Below, in pieces: positions 27,298 through 37,304 of a stretch of DNA of 64,000 bases. Every line of letters starts with the position of its first letter. Position 1 is the first letter of the stretch. Source of the DNA: Gemella cuniculi DSM 15828. Its GTDB lineage: Bacteria; Bacillota; Bacilli; Staphylococcales; Gemellaceae. The stretch spans positions 218,692-282,691 of the forward strand of contig NZ_KE384431.1 in assembly GCF_000425665.1 (NCBI RefSeq), written 5' to 3'. The notes beneath the pieces are model-generated. The model did no database searches. It was not told the origin of the DNA and worked only from the letters and a program-made list of their open reading frames with translations. Made by a program: the position numbers and the translations under genes.

Positions 27298-27978
27298 TTA
27301 TATCAATTCTTGTATTTTATTTTTTGAAACAACATTAAAAACTGATACAGGTCTACCTGATGTATAATATTCTGCATCTTCACTTAAAATACCAATATTA
27401 ACTAAGTAATTTAAATATTTCCTTATAGTTATTCTTGATATTTCAATTTCTTCTGCAATTTGTTGAGTTGTAAAATTTTCTTTTCTTTTTAATATACTAT
27501 CGATTATTTTCTTCAAAGTTATTTTTGACAATCCCTTTGGTAATTCTTCCGTATTTTCTTTGTCTTTTGAAGAATTTAAATATTCATCCAACATAGCTTG
27601 ACTTACTTTATTCTTTGATAAGAGTGATAAAAAATCTTTCGCTTTGTCTATTGCTTGTGAAAATCTTTCATAAGTGAAAGGTTTCACTAAATAATCTATT
27701 ACACCATTTGTTAAAGCAACTTCAACTGTTTGAATATCATTAGCTGCAGTTATCATTACAATAGGATATCCTTTCAATTTTGGAATGAAATTTACTCCTT
27801 GTCCATCCGATAAATAATTATCTAAAACTATTAAATCTGGGATATTTTTTTTTAAATATTCTTCGCTATCTCTTAATGAAAATACATGATCTACCTTATA
27901 ATCAAGTTCTTTTCTTTTAAAATATTCTTGGTGAATCATCGCAACCATTGGATCATCTTCTATTATTAAAACTTTCAT
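27298..27978 (-). CDS. Response regulator, CitB/DcuR-type
   Basis: The 226-residue regulator has an N-terminal receiver domain (MKVLIIEDDPMVAMIHQEY, phospho-acceptor Asp in LIVLDNYLSDG, conserved Lys in DYLVKPF). Its C-terminal helix-turn-helix is of the citrate/malate regulator type (TTQQIAEEIEISRITIRKYL, then SGRPVSVF). Paired with the histidine kinase upstream (14-base gap), it should activate transport or metabolism genes for a carboxylate. The AEC permease gene downstream is the obvious target. Confidence 0.92.
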   Translation of the reverse strand: MKVLIIEDDPMVAMIHQEYFKRKELDYKVDHVFSLRDSEEYLKKNIPDLIVLDNYLSDGQGVNFIPKLKGYPIVMITAANDIQTVEVALTNGVIDYLVKPFTYERFSQAIDKAKDFLSLLSKNKVSQAMLDEYLNSSKDKENTEELPKGLSKITLKKIIDSILKRKENFTTQQIAEEIEISRITIRKYLNYLVNIGILSEDAEYYTSGRPVSVFNVVSKNKIQELI

Positions 27979-27992
27979 AATTTCTTATCCTC

Positions 27993-29585
27993 CTAAATCG
28001 GAATTTCTATCGTTATTTTTGTACCTTTTTCTTCTTCACTTTCTACATTAATAAGTCCATCGTATTTAGTCACTATTGTCTCAACCGCTTCTAAACCATA
28101 CCCTCTATTAATACCTTTGGTAGAATATCCTCTTTTAAAAATATTATTTTTATTTTCTTTACTAATCCCCTCACCATTATCCTCAACACTACAAAGTAAT
28201 ACTTTTTCATCTAAATTTAAAAATAAGTAAACTATAATTTTTCTATTCTCTCTTTTTTCCAAAGCATCTACTGAATTATCTACTAACACTCCTAATATTA
28301 TCAATAACTCATTAAATATATTTTCCAAACCTCGCTGTTGATAAATTATTGAATCATTATCTACTACCAGTTTTATATTTTTCTTTTTTGCTTCTCTAGA
28401 TTTAGCTAATAAAAAACCTGCTATTGAGGGAACTTTTATATTTTCTGTTATATGACCTATTTTTTCATGATAGTCATCTTTCAAATATGTTATATATTTT
28501 TCAACATCATCATATGATTTTAACTCGATTAATCCCTGTAAAACATGAAGTTTATTCATAAAATGATGACTTTGTTCCCTTAAACTATCATTATATTTTT
28601 CTGTTCCACTCAATTCTGTTATAAGTTGCTTCATCTCTGATTGATCACGAAGTGTAACTACCGCTCCATATAGTTTTCCATTGTAATATATTGGATTTTT
28701 ATTTAGTAACACATCTACATTATTTAAAATTATCTGCTCGTCTAAAACTGATTTTTGATCTTCTAAAATATTCTTAAATAACAACTCATATATATCTTCA
28801 TCCAAGGTTTTTTCCATTTCTAGTTTGAAATGGAACTTTGCTTTTTTTAACAAATTATTCGCACTACTATTTATAACTATTATTTTTTTATTAAGATCTA
28901 TTCCTATTATACCTTCTGACACATGATCCGAAATCAATTCTTTTTCTATAAATGATTGTGCTATTTCTTCTGGTTCTCTATTTAATAATATTTTCTTTAA
29001 TTGCTTATTGAATACAGTTGCTAGAAATATTGCTACCCCTAATCCTATAAATAATGATATAAATAAATTACATTGCACTTTCAAAAGTTGACTTTCTACT
29101 GTTCGTTTTGTATATCCAACACACACTACCCCAATATTATTGCCATAATCATCCTTTATAACTGTAAAAAATCTCACACCTTCTCCTAAAGTTCCTGTTT
29201 CTCTACTATAATGTTCCCCAGTTGTGAATGTTTCTCCAGCATCTTTCAAATTAGAGAATTTTTTTCCTATAAGATCTGTAGTTGGATGTGAATACCTAAT
29301 AAAATCTTTATCCATTACTACAATAAAATCAGTTCCTGTTTCTTTCATTGCATTATTAACATAATTTTGGAATAATTCGTTATTTTCTCTTTTTTCTACA
29401 ACTTTTTTTACATCACTATTATTGGCTATCAATCTGGCTGTTGATTGAATTTTTTCTCTTATTATTTCATCTTCTCTCGTCTTTATGTAATATCTCATGA
29501 AGATTGTTGTTACCAACAGTGAAATTATTACTAAAGTCATCATTAGAAACATAAGTTTTAATAATGTACTTTTTTTCTTTTTCAA
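27993..29585 (-). CDS. Sensor histidine kinase, CitA/DcuS-type
   Basis: The kinase has an N-terminal membrane segment, an extracytoplasmic sensor domain of PAS/Cache type (about residues 35-165), and a second membrane segment. A cytoplasmic PAS follows (EGIIGIDLNKKIIVINSSA), then a His-containing SHHFMNKLHVLQGLIEL and a GHKL ATPase (DNSVDALE, DNGEGI, GYGLEAV). This is the layout of citrate, fumarate and malate sensors. I favour the TTG at 29585, preceded by AGGAGAATT, over the longer frame starting at 29609. The ligand cannot be deduced. Confidence 0.9.
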   Translation of the reverse strand: MKKKKSTLLKLMFLMMTLVIISLLVTTIFMRYYIKTREDEIIREKIQSTARLIANNSDVKKVVEKRENNELFQNYVNNAMKETGTDFIVVMDKDFIRYSHPTTDLIGKKFSNLKDAGETFTTGEHYSRETGTLGEGVRFFTVIKDDYGNNIGVVCVGYTKRTVESQLLKVQCNLFISLFIGLGVAIFLATVFNKQLKKILLNREPEEIAQSFIEKELISDHVSEGIIGIDLNKKIIVINSSANNLLKKAKFHFKLEMEKTLDEDIYELLFKNILEDQKSVLDEQIILNNVDVLLNKNPIYYNGKLYGAVVTLRDQSEMKQLITELSGTEKYNDSLREQSHHFMNKLHVLQGLIELKSYDDVEKYITYLKDDYHEKIGHITENIKVPSIAGFLLAKSREAKKKNIKLVVDNDSIIYQQRGLENIFNELLIILGVLVDNSVDALEKRENRKIIVYLFLNLDEKVLLCSVEDNGEGISKENKNNIFKRGYSTKGINRGYGLEAVETIVTKYDGLINVESEEEKGTKITIEIPI

Positions 29586-29864
29586 AATTCTCCTCTCCTT
29601 TTCATACAAACGAAATTTTTATATTTAACATTTTTACATTATAATTTATATTAGATGTTTATTCAAGAGTTACATATTTTATTTGAAATTGATTTTCTTA
29701 ATGGACAAACTACTTTTACTTATATTAATTCTAGTATATAATTATATAGTAACTATATTTAACAATATAATAATTATTAAAAGTAAATTAAACTTTCTAG
29801 TAACGTTAAATTTTATTTTATAAATTATATTGTTAAATATAAATTTATAAACGGGGTGAGTTAA

Positions 29865-31862
29865 TTGGAAATTAATAGACAACATATTGATTTTGATCTT
29901 CAAAGTAAGTATGCTCCAAAAGGTGATCAAATAAATGCTATTTGTGATCTTACTGATGGACTTAACAATAACGAAAGATACCAAACATTACTTGGTGCTA
30001 CTGGTACAGGAAAAACTTTTACTATAGCTAATATTATTAAAAATGTAGGAAAACCCACTCTAGTTCTTGCACATAATAAAACACTCGCAGGTCAACTATA
30101 TAATGAATTAAAAGAATTTTTTCCTAATAATCGTGTTGAATACTTCGTTTCTTACTATGACTATTTCCAACCAGAAGCATATGTTCCATCTACAGATACT
30201 TACATTGAAAAAGATTCATCAGTTAATGATGAAATCGACAAACTTCGTCACAGTGCTACATCTTCATTATTTGAACGTGATGATGTTATTATCGTTTCTA
30301 GCGTCAGCTGCATTTATGGTCTTGGATCTCCTGAGGAATATTCTTCTTTAGTACTTTCACTTAGAGTTGGTGATGAAATTAGTCGAAACAAAATTTTAGA
30401 AAAACTTATTAGCATTCAATATATGCGCAATGATATTGAATTTACACGTGGTACTTTTAGAGTTCGTGGTGATGTTATAGAAATTTTTCCTGCATCACGA
30501 AGCGAAAACTCTATCCGTATAGAAATGTTCGGTGATGAAATAGATCGTATTCGTGAAATTAATTCTTTAACTGGTGAAGTTCTTTATGATCTTGAACATA
30601 TCTCTATTTATCCAGCCAGTCATTTCGTAGCTGGTGAAGAGAAAACTAAAGAAGCTATTAAACGAATTAGAAAAGAATTGGAAGAAAGACTGAAAGTTTT
30701 AAATATGGAAAATAAACTTTTAGAAGCACAACGCCTTGAACAAAGAACCAATTATGATCTTGAAATGATGGAGGAAATGGGCTTTTGCTCTGGTATTGAA
30801 AACTATTCTCTTCATTTAACACTACGTGAACCAGGTTCTACACCTTATACTCTTTTAGATTATTTTCCTAAAGATTGGTTATTAGTCGTAGATGAATCAC
30901 ATGTTACACTACCTCAAGTTCGTGGTATGTTCAATGGAGATAGAGCACGTAAACAAGTTTTGGTAGATTATGGTTTTAGATTACCTACTGCTCTTGATAA
31001 TAGACCTCTAAATTATGCTGAATTTGAGAATAAACTTAATCAAGCTATTTTTGTATCAGCTACGCCTGGTGACTATGAATTAGAACACAGTACAAAAATT
31101 ACTGAACAAATTATTCGCCCTACTGGATTGTTAGATCCTATTATTGAATTACGTCCAGTCAGTGATCAAGTATTTGACTTAACTAGAGAGGCTCAAAAAA
31201 TTATTGAAAAGGGTAATAGAATTTTAGTAACTACTCTGACAAAAAAAATGGCAGAAGCTCTTACATCCTATCTGAAAGAAAACGGACTAAAGGTAGAATA
31301 TTTACACTCTGATATTAAAACTTTAGAGAGAACAGAAATCATTAGAGATCTTCGTCTTGGAAAATTTGATATTTTAATTGGAATTAACTTACTTCGTGAA
31401 GGATTGGATATCCCTGAAGTTTCTCTTGTTGCTATTTTAGATGCGGACAAAGAAGGATTTTTACGTGGTGATAAAGCTCTACTACAGACTATTGGACGTG
31501 CTGCACGTAATGCTGATGGTCGAGTTATTATGTACGCTGACAATATAACTAAAAGTATGAAAAAAGCTATCGATGAAACTAATCGTCGTCGTGAAATTCA
31601 AATAGCATACAACGAAAAACATAATATTACTCCAAAAACCATCGTTAAAGATATTCGTGATTCCATTAGTGCTAAGAAAGAAATCGTTTCTGAAGAGATT
31701 CTTAATTTTGAAAAAATTGATCAAATTATAGATGATAATATTGAGGAACACTTAGCTAAACTTGAACAAGAAATGTTTACTGCTGCTGAAAAATTTGATT
31801 TTGAAAAAGCTGCAAAACTACGTGATACTATTTTTGAACTAAAAGAAAAATACAAAATATAG
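29865..31862 (+). CDS. uvrB: Excinuclease ABC subunit B
   Basis: UvrB is the damage-verifying helicase-like subunit of nucleotide excision repair. The 665 residues show Walker [13 protein letters not shown], the beta-hairpin region [12 protein letters not shown], and motifs for helicase and UvrC binding ([27 protein letters not shown]). A C-terminal UVR domain follows ([20 protein letters not shown]). The start is a TTG at 29865 with GGGGTGAG before it; no ATG is near. uvrA is not adjacent, and I see no LexA box in the short upstream region. Confidence 0.96.
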   Translation: MEINRQHIDFDLQSKYAPKGDQINAICDLTDGLNNNERYQTLLGATGTGKTFTIANIIKNVGKPTLVLAHNKTLAGQLYNELKEFFPNNRVEYFVSYYDYFQPEAYVPSTDTYIEKDSSVNDEIDKLRHSATSSLFERDDVIIVSSVSCIYGLGSPEEYSSLVLSLRVGDEISRNKILEKLISIQYMRNDIEFTRGTFRVRGDVIEIFPASRSENSIRIEMFGDEIDRIREINSLTGEVLYDLEHISIYPASHFVAGEEKTKEAIKRIRKELEERLKVLNMENKLLEAQRLEQRTNYDLEMMEEMGFCSGIENYSLHLTLREPGSTPYTLLDYFPKDWLLVVDESHVTLPQVRGMFNGDRARKQVLVDYGFRLPTALDNRPLNYAEFENKLNQAIFVSATPGDYELEHSTKITEQIIRPTGLLDPIIELRPVSDQVFDLTREAQKIIEKGNRILVTTLTKKMAEALTSYLKENGLKVEYLHSDIKTLERTEIIRDLRLGKFDILIGINLLREGLDIPEVSLVAILDADKEGFLRGDKALLQTIGRAARNADGRVIMYADNITKSMKKAIDETNRRREIQIAYNEKHNITPKTIVKDIRDSISAKKEIVSEEILNFEKIDQIIDDNIEEHLAKLEQEMFTAAEKFDFEKAAKLRDTIFELKEKYKI

Positions 31863-31920
31863 TTTATTATCAACATTTAAATTGTTAAACTACTATACTT
31901 TTAAAATTTATGGTATAATT

Positions 31921-31950
31921 ATGAGGACGTTAAAACGTCCTCATTTTTTA
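31921..31950 (+). terminator. uvrB terminator
   Basis: ATGAGGACGTT (31921-31931) pairs perfectly with AACGTCCTCAT (31934-31944), followed by a T-run. It lies just before the ribosome-binding site of ddl. Confidence 0.85.
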
Positions 31951-31967
31951 TTTTAGGAGATTTTAAA

Positions 31968-33035
31968 ATGGTAAAAGAAAATATTGGAATCATTTATGGT
32001 GGTAAAAGTGCTGAGCATTCAGTATCACTTCTTACTGCTAAATCAATTATTAATGCAATAGATAAGGAAAAGTATAACGTATTCCCAATTTTTATTTCTT
32101 TAAATGGAGCTTGGGCAAAAGGAGAAAAAATAACTAGCGAAGTTAAGGATCAAAAGGAATTAGTATTCTCTAACTTCGATAATGATATTAGTGGATTACT
32201 ATTTGAGGAAGGGAAAAAATTTGATATTGTTTTCCCTGTTCTTCATGGTCCTAATGGTGAAGATGGAACAATTCAAGGTTTGTTGGAAATTATGGATATT
32301 GCTTATGTTGGTAATAATGTTCTATCAAGTGCAACTGGAATGGATAAAGTCGTAATGAAGCAACTCTTTGCTGCTTACGATCTTCCACAATTACCATACT
32401 CACATTTTATTGAGTATTCATGGAAAAATAATAAGGAAAAAATTATAAAAAATATTAATTCTACCCTTGAATACCCAGTTTTCGTTAAACCAGCAAACTT
32501 AGGTTCATCTGTAGGGATTAGCCGTTGTAACAATGAAGCAGAGCTTATTAATGGAATAGAAGAAGCGTTAAAATTCGATAAAAAAATCGTTGTAGAACAA
32601 GGAGCAATTAATGCTAAAGAAATCGAAGTTGCAGTTTTGGGATATAATGAAATTAAAACAACTAATCCTGGAGAAATAGTCAATATTTCAACTACAGAAT
32701 TTTATGACTATGAGACTAAATATACAGATGGACAATCAAGGATGGATATTCCTGCTCCAATAGATACTACTCTTTACCCTATATTTAGAGAGATGGCTGC
32801 TCGCGCATTTCGTGCAATTAGTGGTTCTGGGTTAGTGCGTGCTGATTTCTTTTACACTAAAAAAGGAGAAATCTTTATTAACGAAGTTAACACAATGCCA
32901 GGATTTACACCATTTTCTATGTTCCCATCATTATGGGCAAATATGAATGTAAGTTACCCTGAGATAATTGAAGAACTATTTAACCTTGCTAAAGAAAGAT
33001 ACGAAGATCGAAAAAATTTACTAACAGAAGAATAG
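31968..33035 (+). CDS. ddl: D-alanine-D-alanine ligase
   Basis: The ligase joins two D-Ala residues for the peptidoglycan stem peptide, using an ATP-grasp fold. The 355 residues show IGIIYGGKSAEHSVSLLTA at the start, HGPNGEDGTIQGLLE, and the grasp motifs PVFVKPANLGSSVGISR and EVNTMPGFTPFSMFP. GGAG precedes the ATG. murF follows eight bases later, so the two encode consecutive steps of the UDP-MurNAc-pentapeptide pathway. Confidence 0.96.
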   Translation: MVKENIGIIYGGKSAEHSVSLLTAKSIINAIDKEKYNVFPIFISLNGAWAKGEKITSEVKDQKELVFSNFDNDISGLLFEEGKKFDIVFPVLHGPNGEDGTIQGLLEIMDIAYVGNNVLSSATGMDKVVMKQLFAAYDLPQLPYSHFIEYSWKNNKEKIIKNINSTLEYPVFVKPANLGSSVGISRCNNEAELINGIEEALKFDKKIVVEQGAINAKEIEVAVLGYNEIKTTNPGEIVNISTTEFYDYETKYTDGQSRMDIPAPIDTTLYPIFREMAARAFRAISGSGLVRADFFYTKKGEIFINEVNTMPGFTPFSMFPSLWANMNVSYPEIIEELFNLAKERYEDRKNLLTEE

Positions 33036-33043
33036 GTAAAAAT

Positions 33044-34405
33044 ATGAAATATTTAGTACAAAACTTAAAAAAAATATTAAATGCAAAAAAAATCAATATT
33101 ACCCAAAATAAAATCATTACCGGTGTTGCTATTGACAGTAGAAAAGTTCAGGATGGTGATTTGTTTATTCCATTTCTTGGAGAAAATGTTGATGGGCATG
33201 ACTATATTCAAAGTGCCTTTGACAAGGGAGCTGCTGCTGCACTTTGTCTAAAAGAAGACTTCGTTCTTGATAATAACATAATTTACGTAGAAGACAGTTA
33301 CCAAGCTATTCAAACACTAGCAAAAGATTACCTTAACTCTTTGAATGCTAAGATAATCGCTATTACTGGTAGTAATGGTAAAACTACGACTAAAGACATA
33401 ATAAGTGATATTCTAGAAACTAAATATAAAGTTCATAAAACACAAGGAAATTTTAATAATGAATTAGGTGTCCCACTGACTATTCTAACTGCTCCTAAAG
33501 ATAGTGAAATACTAGTCCTTGAGATGGGCGCGGATGGTTTTGGCCAATTAGATTACCTTTCTAAATTAGTAGAACCTGATTTTACAGTCGTTACAAATAT
33601 TGGAGAAAGTCACATAGAATTCTTTAAATCTCGTGAAGGTATTGCAAAGGCTAAATTTGAGATTACAAATGGTATGAAAAAAGATGGTTTCTTTGTTTTC
33701 AATGGTGATGAAATTTTATTAAAAAATTTAGTAACCAACTGTAATATTAATACGATTTCATGTGGAGAACAAAATCATAATGATATCATTTTAGAAAACT
33801 ATCATATTACTAGAAATCACATTGATTTTAAATTAAATATTAGCAAACATCCTTTCCAAACAGTTTTAAAAGGCAAACATAATTTATTTAATATTATGTT
33901 TGCAGTTGCTATTGCAAAAAAAATAGGATTTAATGATGAAAAAATCCTAGAATCAATTAAAAATATTTCTAAAATTACTAATATGCGATTAGAAAGTATT
34001 CCCTACAAGGAAAACTCACTAATAATTAACGATGCTTACAACGCAAGCCCAACATCAATGAAAGCAAGTATTGATGTAATAAGCGATCTTAATGACTTTG
34101 AATATAAAACTGTAGTTTTAGGTGATATGTTTGAACTTGGAAAAAACGAAGTCGAATATCATAGCGAAATTGGAAAGTATATTTCCGAAAACTCAAAAAA
34201 TATTAATCTTATTATTAGTGTTGGAAATCTAGCAAAAAATATTACAAATAATGTTTCTAATAAAAACATTAAAACTATACACTTTTCTTCTACTAATGAA
34301 GTCAGCCAGTATTTAATAAATAATACTCACATAAACGAAGTAATTTTATTCAAAGCAAGTCGTTCAATGAAATTAGAAAATATTATAAAAAAGATAACAG
34401 AATAA
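33044..34405 (+). CDS. murF: UDP-MurNAc-tripeptide--D-Ala-D-Ala ligase
   Basis: MurF adds the dipeptide made by Ddl to UDP-MurNAc-tripeptide. The 453 residues contain the Mur-ligase P-loop ITGSNGKTTTKDII, EMGADGFGQLDYL, TNIGESHIEFF and the C-terminal DAYNASPTSMKAS. It has a weak AGGT site and follows ddl at eight bases, so it is probably translated from the ddl transcript. A hairpin terminator follows its stop. Confidence 0.95.
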   Translation: MKYLVQNLKKILNAKKINITQNKIITGVAIDSRKVQDGDLFIPFLGENVDGHDYIQSAFDKGAAAALCLKEDFVLDNNIIYVEDSYQAIQTLAKDYLNSLNAKIIAITGSNGKTTTKDIISDILETKYKVHKTQGNFNNELGVPLTILTAPKDSEILVLEMGADGFGQLDYLSKLVEPDFTVVTNIGESHIEFFKSREGIAKAKFEITNGMKKDGFFVFNGDEILLKNLVTNCNINTISCGEQNHNDIILENYHITRNHIDFKLNISKHPFQTVLKGKHNLFNIMFAVAIAKKIGFNDEKILESIKNISKITNMRLESIPYKENSLIINDAYNASPTSMKASIDVISDLNDFEYKTVVLGDMFELGKNEVEYHSEIGKYISENSKNINLIISVGNLAKNITNNVSNKNIKTIHFSSTNEVSQYLINNTHINEVILFKASRSMKLENIIKKITE

Positions 34406-34459
34406 GGGGCTATTCCAAAAGTGTACTTACCCTAAAAATATTAAGCAAAAAATTTATAA

Positions 34460-34498
34460 AAAGGATTTAGACTTATAATCAACAAGCCTGAGTCCTTT
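34460..34498 (+). terminator. ddl-murF terminator
   Basis: AAAGGATTTAGACTT (34460-34474) pairs with AAGCCTGAGTCCTTT (34484-34498) through 14 positions including G-U pairs and one mismatch, followed by T-rich sequence. Confidence 0.65.
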
Positions 34499-34550
34499 AA
34501 ATTTTGTTTTAATTCTTTTAATATTGCAGTAATAAATATGTTTTTCAATA

Positions 34551-34580
34551 TTGATTTATATTTGATAGATATGATACAAT
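34551..34580 (+). promoter_or_regulatory. Promoter of the small secreted protein gene
   Basis: TTGATT (34551-34556) and TACAAT (34575-34580) are 18 bases apart; TG precedes the -10 as an extended element (TGATACAAT). The ATG at 34599 has AAAGGAAA upstream. Confidence 0.6.
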
Positions 34581-34598
34581 ACAAAGGAAAATAATCTT

Positions 34599-34904
34599 AT
34601 GAATAAAAAAATTATTGGTACTATTCTTTCTGCTAGCTTATTAATGATTCCTTTAACTACTAATAATACTCTTGCTAAAGATAATATTATAAAAACTATT
34701 ACAAATAGTGATGTGATTGCAGAATATGCTATACATGGACCATCTATTCCAGATGGTGGGGGCGGTAGTTACGGAATCTATAAAGATGTAACAAGAATCG
34801 GTGCACCATGGACTATACTACCAAAATCATTATATATACAAGAATGGCACAATGGAAAAACTATACAAAGGAACTTTGTATCCTACGTCTACTACTCCAT
34901 ATGA
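34599..34904 (+). CDS. Small secreted hypothetical protein (possibly frameshifted)
   Basis: The 101-residue product has a clear signal peptide (MNKKIIGTILSASLLMIPL, with cleavage probably after NTLAK). The mature part contains HGPSIPDGGGGSYGIYKD and PKSLYIQEWHNGK. The last residues are unusual. One base less in the A5 run near 34860 would read LYKGTLYPTSTTPYDPT, which fits the style of the preceding part better and would run to 34971. I do not recognise the family. It has its own promoter and lies near a tiny membrane protein gene, a pattern seen with secreted peptides and their partners. Confidence 0.55.
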   Translation: MNKKIIGTILSASLLMIPLTTNNTLAKDNIIKTITNSDVIAEYAIHGPSIPDGGGGSYGIYKDVTRIGAPWTILPKSLYIQEWHNGKTIQRNFVSYVYYSI

Positions 34905-34995
34905 TCCTACACTAGTTTTTTTACACTTCGCACGTTGTTCTTGTGCACTTCACGGGATATATATATTATAATCAAGGTTTCTAGGTTTAAAAGCT

Positions 34996-35109
34996 ATGGA
35001 TGAAAAATTTAAATATTTTTTTGATATAATTGTTTATATACTCACTGTACCATTTATAATTTTAATTATTTGTTTTATCAAAAAAGGTTTAGAAAAAGAC
35101 GATAATTAA
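34996..35109 (+). CDS. Tiny membrane protein (37 aa)
   Basis: It reads MDEKFKYFFDIIVYIL, then a single membrane segment ending in FIKKGLEKDDN. Charge distribution suggests a single-span protein with a charged C-terminal tail. The ribosome-binding site is weak (AGG twelve bases upstream). Its nearness to the secreted protein gene suggests co-expression, but no function can be assigned. It could be a chance ORF. Confidence 0.4.
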   Translation: MDEKFKYFFDIIVYILTVPFIILIICFIKKGLEKDDN

Positions 35110-35307
35110 TAAGCTCACTGTCAAATACGAACAAAAATTTTCAAAAAAGTGTTAGATGACTGTAAGTCTCTTGGTACTTTTCTTAATTTGAAGAGGAGGA
35201 GAAGATTCCGAAACAAAAAATTGCCATCATCTTAAATTTATCAAATTTTTTAGAAGGTATTAAAAGGTTCATTAAAAAACAAACACTCTGGTATTTTAAA
35301 TTCCATA
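35110..35307. other. Intergenic stretch without a supported gene
   Basis: Apart from the second half of the possible Cys-rich protein (about 35250-35320, minus strand), I see no coding signal. AGAGGAGGAGAAG at about 35192-35204 looks like a strong ribosome-binding site on the plus strand but no ORF follows. Confidence 0.4.
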
Positions 35308-35400
35308 TCAGCAGCCCACATAGCCAATACATTCTTTCAATTCATCACACTTTATACAATTTGTATTTTTTCTCTCAACACTGTATTCTTCTGTATTCAT
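35308..35400 (-). CDS. Possible Cys-rich small peptide (30 aa)
   Basis: From an ATG at 35400 with AGGAG upstream, the frame reads MNTEEYSVERKNTNC, then IKCDELKECIGYVGC and a TGA. Four cysteines lie in the second half. Immediately after, an overlapping frame reads MWAADMEFKIPECLFF to 35250, so the two may be halves of one frameshifted protein with paired cysteines. I do not recognise it. The good ribosome-binding site is the main support. Confidence 0.3.
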   Translation of the reverse strand: MNTEEYSVERKNTNCIKCDELKECIGYVGC

Positions 35401-35498
35401 AATTTTTCTCCTAATTTTTATTTATAACAAAATAAAATAACTAAGATTACTATATCATCTTCTTCAAATACTATAAATAAATCAATGTTAAAATAATA

Positions 35499-35534
35499 AA
35501 GAGTAAAATAGTCTACAAAAGCTACTTTACTCTT
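35499..35534. terminator. Hairpin downstream of the DUF998 gene
   Basis: AAGAGTAAAATAG (35499-35511) pairs with CTACTTTACTCTT (35522-35534) with one mismatch. A modest T-rich tract follows on the minus strand. Confidence 0.5.
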
Positions 35535-35648
35535 CATTTCTTGATTTTATCTACCTAAATTCTAACACTAACATTTAATTATCTCAAATAATCTGCTTAT
35601 ACAATTCTTTAATTTTCATTTTTAGTGTTTAAAGTAATTTATTACTTT

Positions 35649-36296
35649 TCAATTCTTGATCTTTAAAAATATTGCTCCTGTTACTAATTGCCATATAGTT
35701 ATAGGATAAACCGTAAATCTTTCATATATGGCTACAACATTTACTATGTTATTTGACAGTGCATTATTCATCAATCCTGCACTTACTAACCCTACTATTC
35801 CTAGGACTATTGACACTATAGCATATCTCTTATTATTTTTTATTAATTTTATTCCTGTAATTAAAAGCGTAAAATTCCCACCCAAAAATGAAAATCTTGC
35901 TCCAAGTCCATGTAATCCATCTTCACTTGGTACCCCTCCTTGATAAATTCCAACTAAAACACTACCTATCGCAAATAAAATCGGAGTTATTAGAAATAAT
36001 TTTCTTTCTTCAAACTTTTTAAAAAATAAAAGATAATATGCAATAAAAAACACAACACCTGTTACTATAAAATCTATATTCATAACAATGGCTAACTTAG
36101 AAAATCCATCAGGTACACTATCCACTTTCAAATGTGGATATACTCCTAACGAACTAATAAAATGTTTTAAATAAACTTCTTTTAATGAATAACCTGTTCC
36201 TATTGCAGCAATAAATTCTCCTGTCAAATATAAAATACCATTTAACAAAAATAATAATGCTCCTATATTTATCAAAGATTTCCTTTTCTCTTCCAT
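35649..36296 (-). CDS. DUF998-type integral membrane protein
   Basis: The 215-residue protein has six or so membrane segments with HGLGARFSFLGGNF in the middle and YERFTVYPITIWQLVTGA at the end, a layout like the DUF998 family of uncharacterised membrane proteins. AAGGAGG precedes the ATG at 36296. It starts 27 bases after the stop of holA on the same strand, so it may be read through from the competence operon, but a functional link is not implied. Confidence 0.65.
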   Translation of the reverse strand: MEEKRKSLINIGALLFLLNGILYLTGEFIAAIGTGYSLKEVYLKHFISSLGVYPHLKVDSVPDGFSKLAIVMNIDFIVTGVVFFIAYYLLFFKKFEERKLFLITPILFAIGSVLVGIYQGGVPSEDGLHGLGARFSFLGGNFTLLITGIKLIKNNKRYAIVSIVLGIVGLVSAGLMNNALSNNIVNVVAIYERFTVYPITIWQLVTGAIFLKIKN

Positions 36297-36323
36297 AAAG
36301 CCTCCTTATCTTTTATATTAATA

Positions 36324-37304
36324 TCATCTAAGTTCATCAATTAGTTTATTTATAAATAAATCTAAAATCAAATATTTATCCATATATGATGATTTTAGCA
36401 ATTTATCATAATCAGCAGCAAGAATTAAAGTTTTCATAATTTTTTCTATACTATAATTATACACACCTTGTGTAGCTAACTGAACTCTATATGGATGAAT
36501 ACTCAATGCTTTTGCTATTTCTTTTTGAGAATAATGTTCACTAAGAAGTACCTTTACCTTATAATAAATCCTAAGCTGTCCACTTATTAATGATAACAAA
36601 AAAATTGGCTCTTCTTTTTTTAAAACTAAAGAATTATAAACCTCTCTAAGTTTTGAATAATTTTTCCCAAAAAGTTCATTGGTCAAACTAAAAACATCAT
36701 ATTCTAAACTTCTAGTTGTTAGTAGCTCTATATCCCCTTTTGTTATTACTTTTTTATTTCCACAGTAAAGTACCAATTTTTCTAATTCTCGTTTTATGTT
36801 TGCAAAATCTAATCTTGTATAATTGACTAAAAACTGTGCATCAGATTTAGCAATTTTTAAACCTTGTCCAGATATAAAATTAACAATATATTCAGAAATT
36901 TCTTTATCATTAAAATTAGAAAACTCCTTAACTTCTCCAAGTTCTTTCAATTTCTTTACTATTCTTTTTCTACTATCAACTTTTTCTACTAATTTTAATA
37001 TAAGAACAACTTCTTCATTCAAATGTTCTAAGTATGAATTTAATACATCTATATTATGTTCAACTTTTATTTTTTTAGGTTTTGCCAAAAGAAAATTACA
37101 ATTTTCCGCAACAATTACTTTGTTATTGCTAAAAAGTCCACTACTTCTACATTCATATACAAGCGTTTCTATTGTATTTTCATTCATATTTATTTTTACA
37201 TAATTGAACTCATCAATTTCTTTTAGATATTCTTTTGCTATTTTTTTTTCGTAATCATTTATTCCTTCTAAATTTTCTCCATAGATTACATAGATATTTT
37301 TCAT
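36324..37304 (-). CDS. holA: DNA polymerase III delta subunit
   Basis: HolA opens the sliding clamp as part of the clamp loader. The 326 residues contain the N-terminal YVIYGEN and the divergent AAA+ segments LEKLVLYCGNKKVITKGDIE and HPYRVQLATQGVYNYS, typical of Firmicute delta subunits. Its ATG overlaps the comEC stop by one base (TAATG), and GAGG lies just upstream. Placement after comEC is common in Firmicutes. Confidence 0.9.
   Translation of the reverse strand: MKNIYVIYGENLEGINDYEKKIAKEYLKEIDEFNYVKINMNENTIETLVYECRSSGLFSNNKVIVAENCNFLLAKPKKIKVEHNIDVLNSYLEHLNEEVVLILKLVEKVDSRKRIVKKLKELGEVKEFSNFNDKEISEYIVNFISGQGLKIAKSDAQFLVNYTRLDFANIKRELEKLVLYCGNKKVITKGDIELLTTRSLEYDVFSLTNELFGKNYSKLREVYNSLVLKKEEPIFLLSLISGQLRIYYKVKVLLSEHYSQKEIAKALSIHPYRVQLATQGVYNYSIEKIMKTLILAADYDKLLKSSYMDKYLILDLFINKLIDELR

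Noticed and set aside
29640..29864. LexA/SOS box upstream of uvrB
   Set aside because: No CGAAC-N4-GTTCG-like palindrome is present in the upstream region.
29742..29984. Minus-strand 80-codon ORF between the kinase and uvrB
   Set aside because: Overlaps the uvrB start and has no ribosome-binding site or known similarity.
34599..34904. Secreted 101-residue protein as a lactococcin 972-like bacteriocin
   Set aside because: Signal peptide and size are similar, but the typical Trp/Tyr-rich and Gly-Tyr-Gly pattern is not present and no partner ABC transporter follows.
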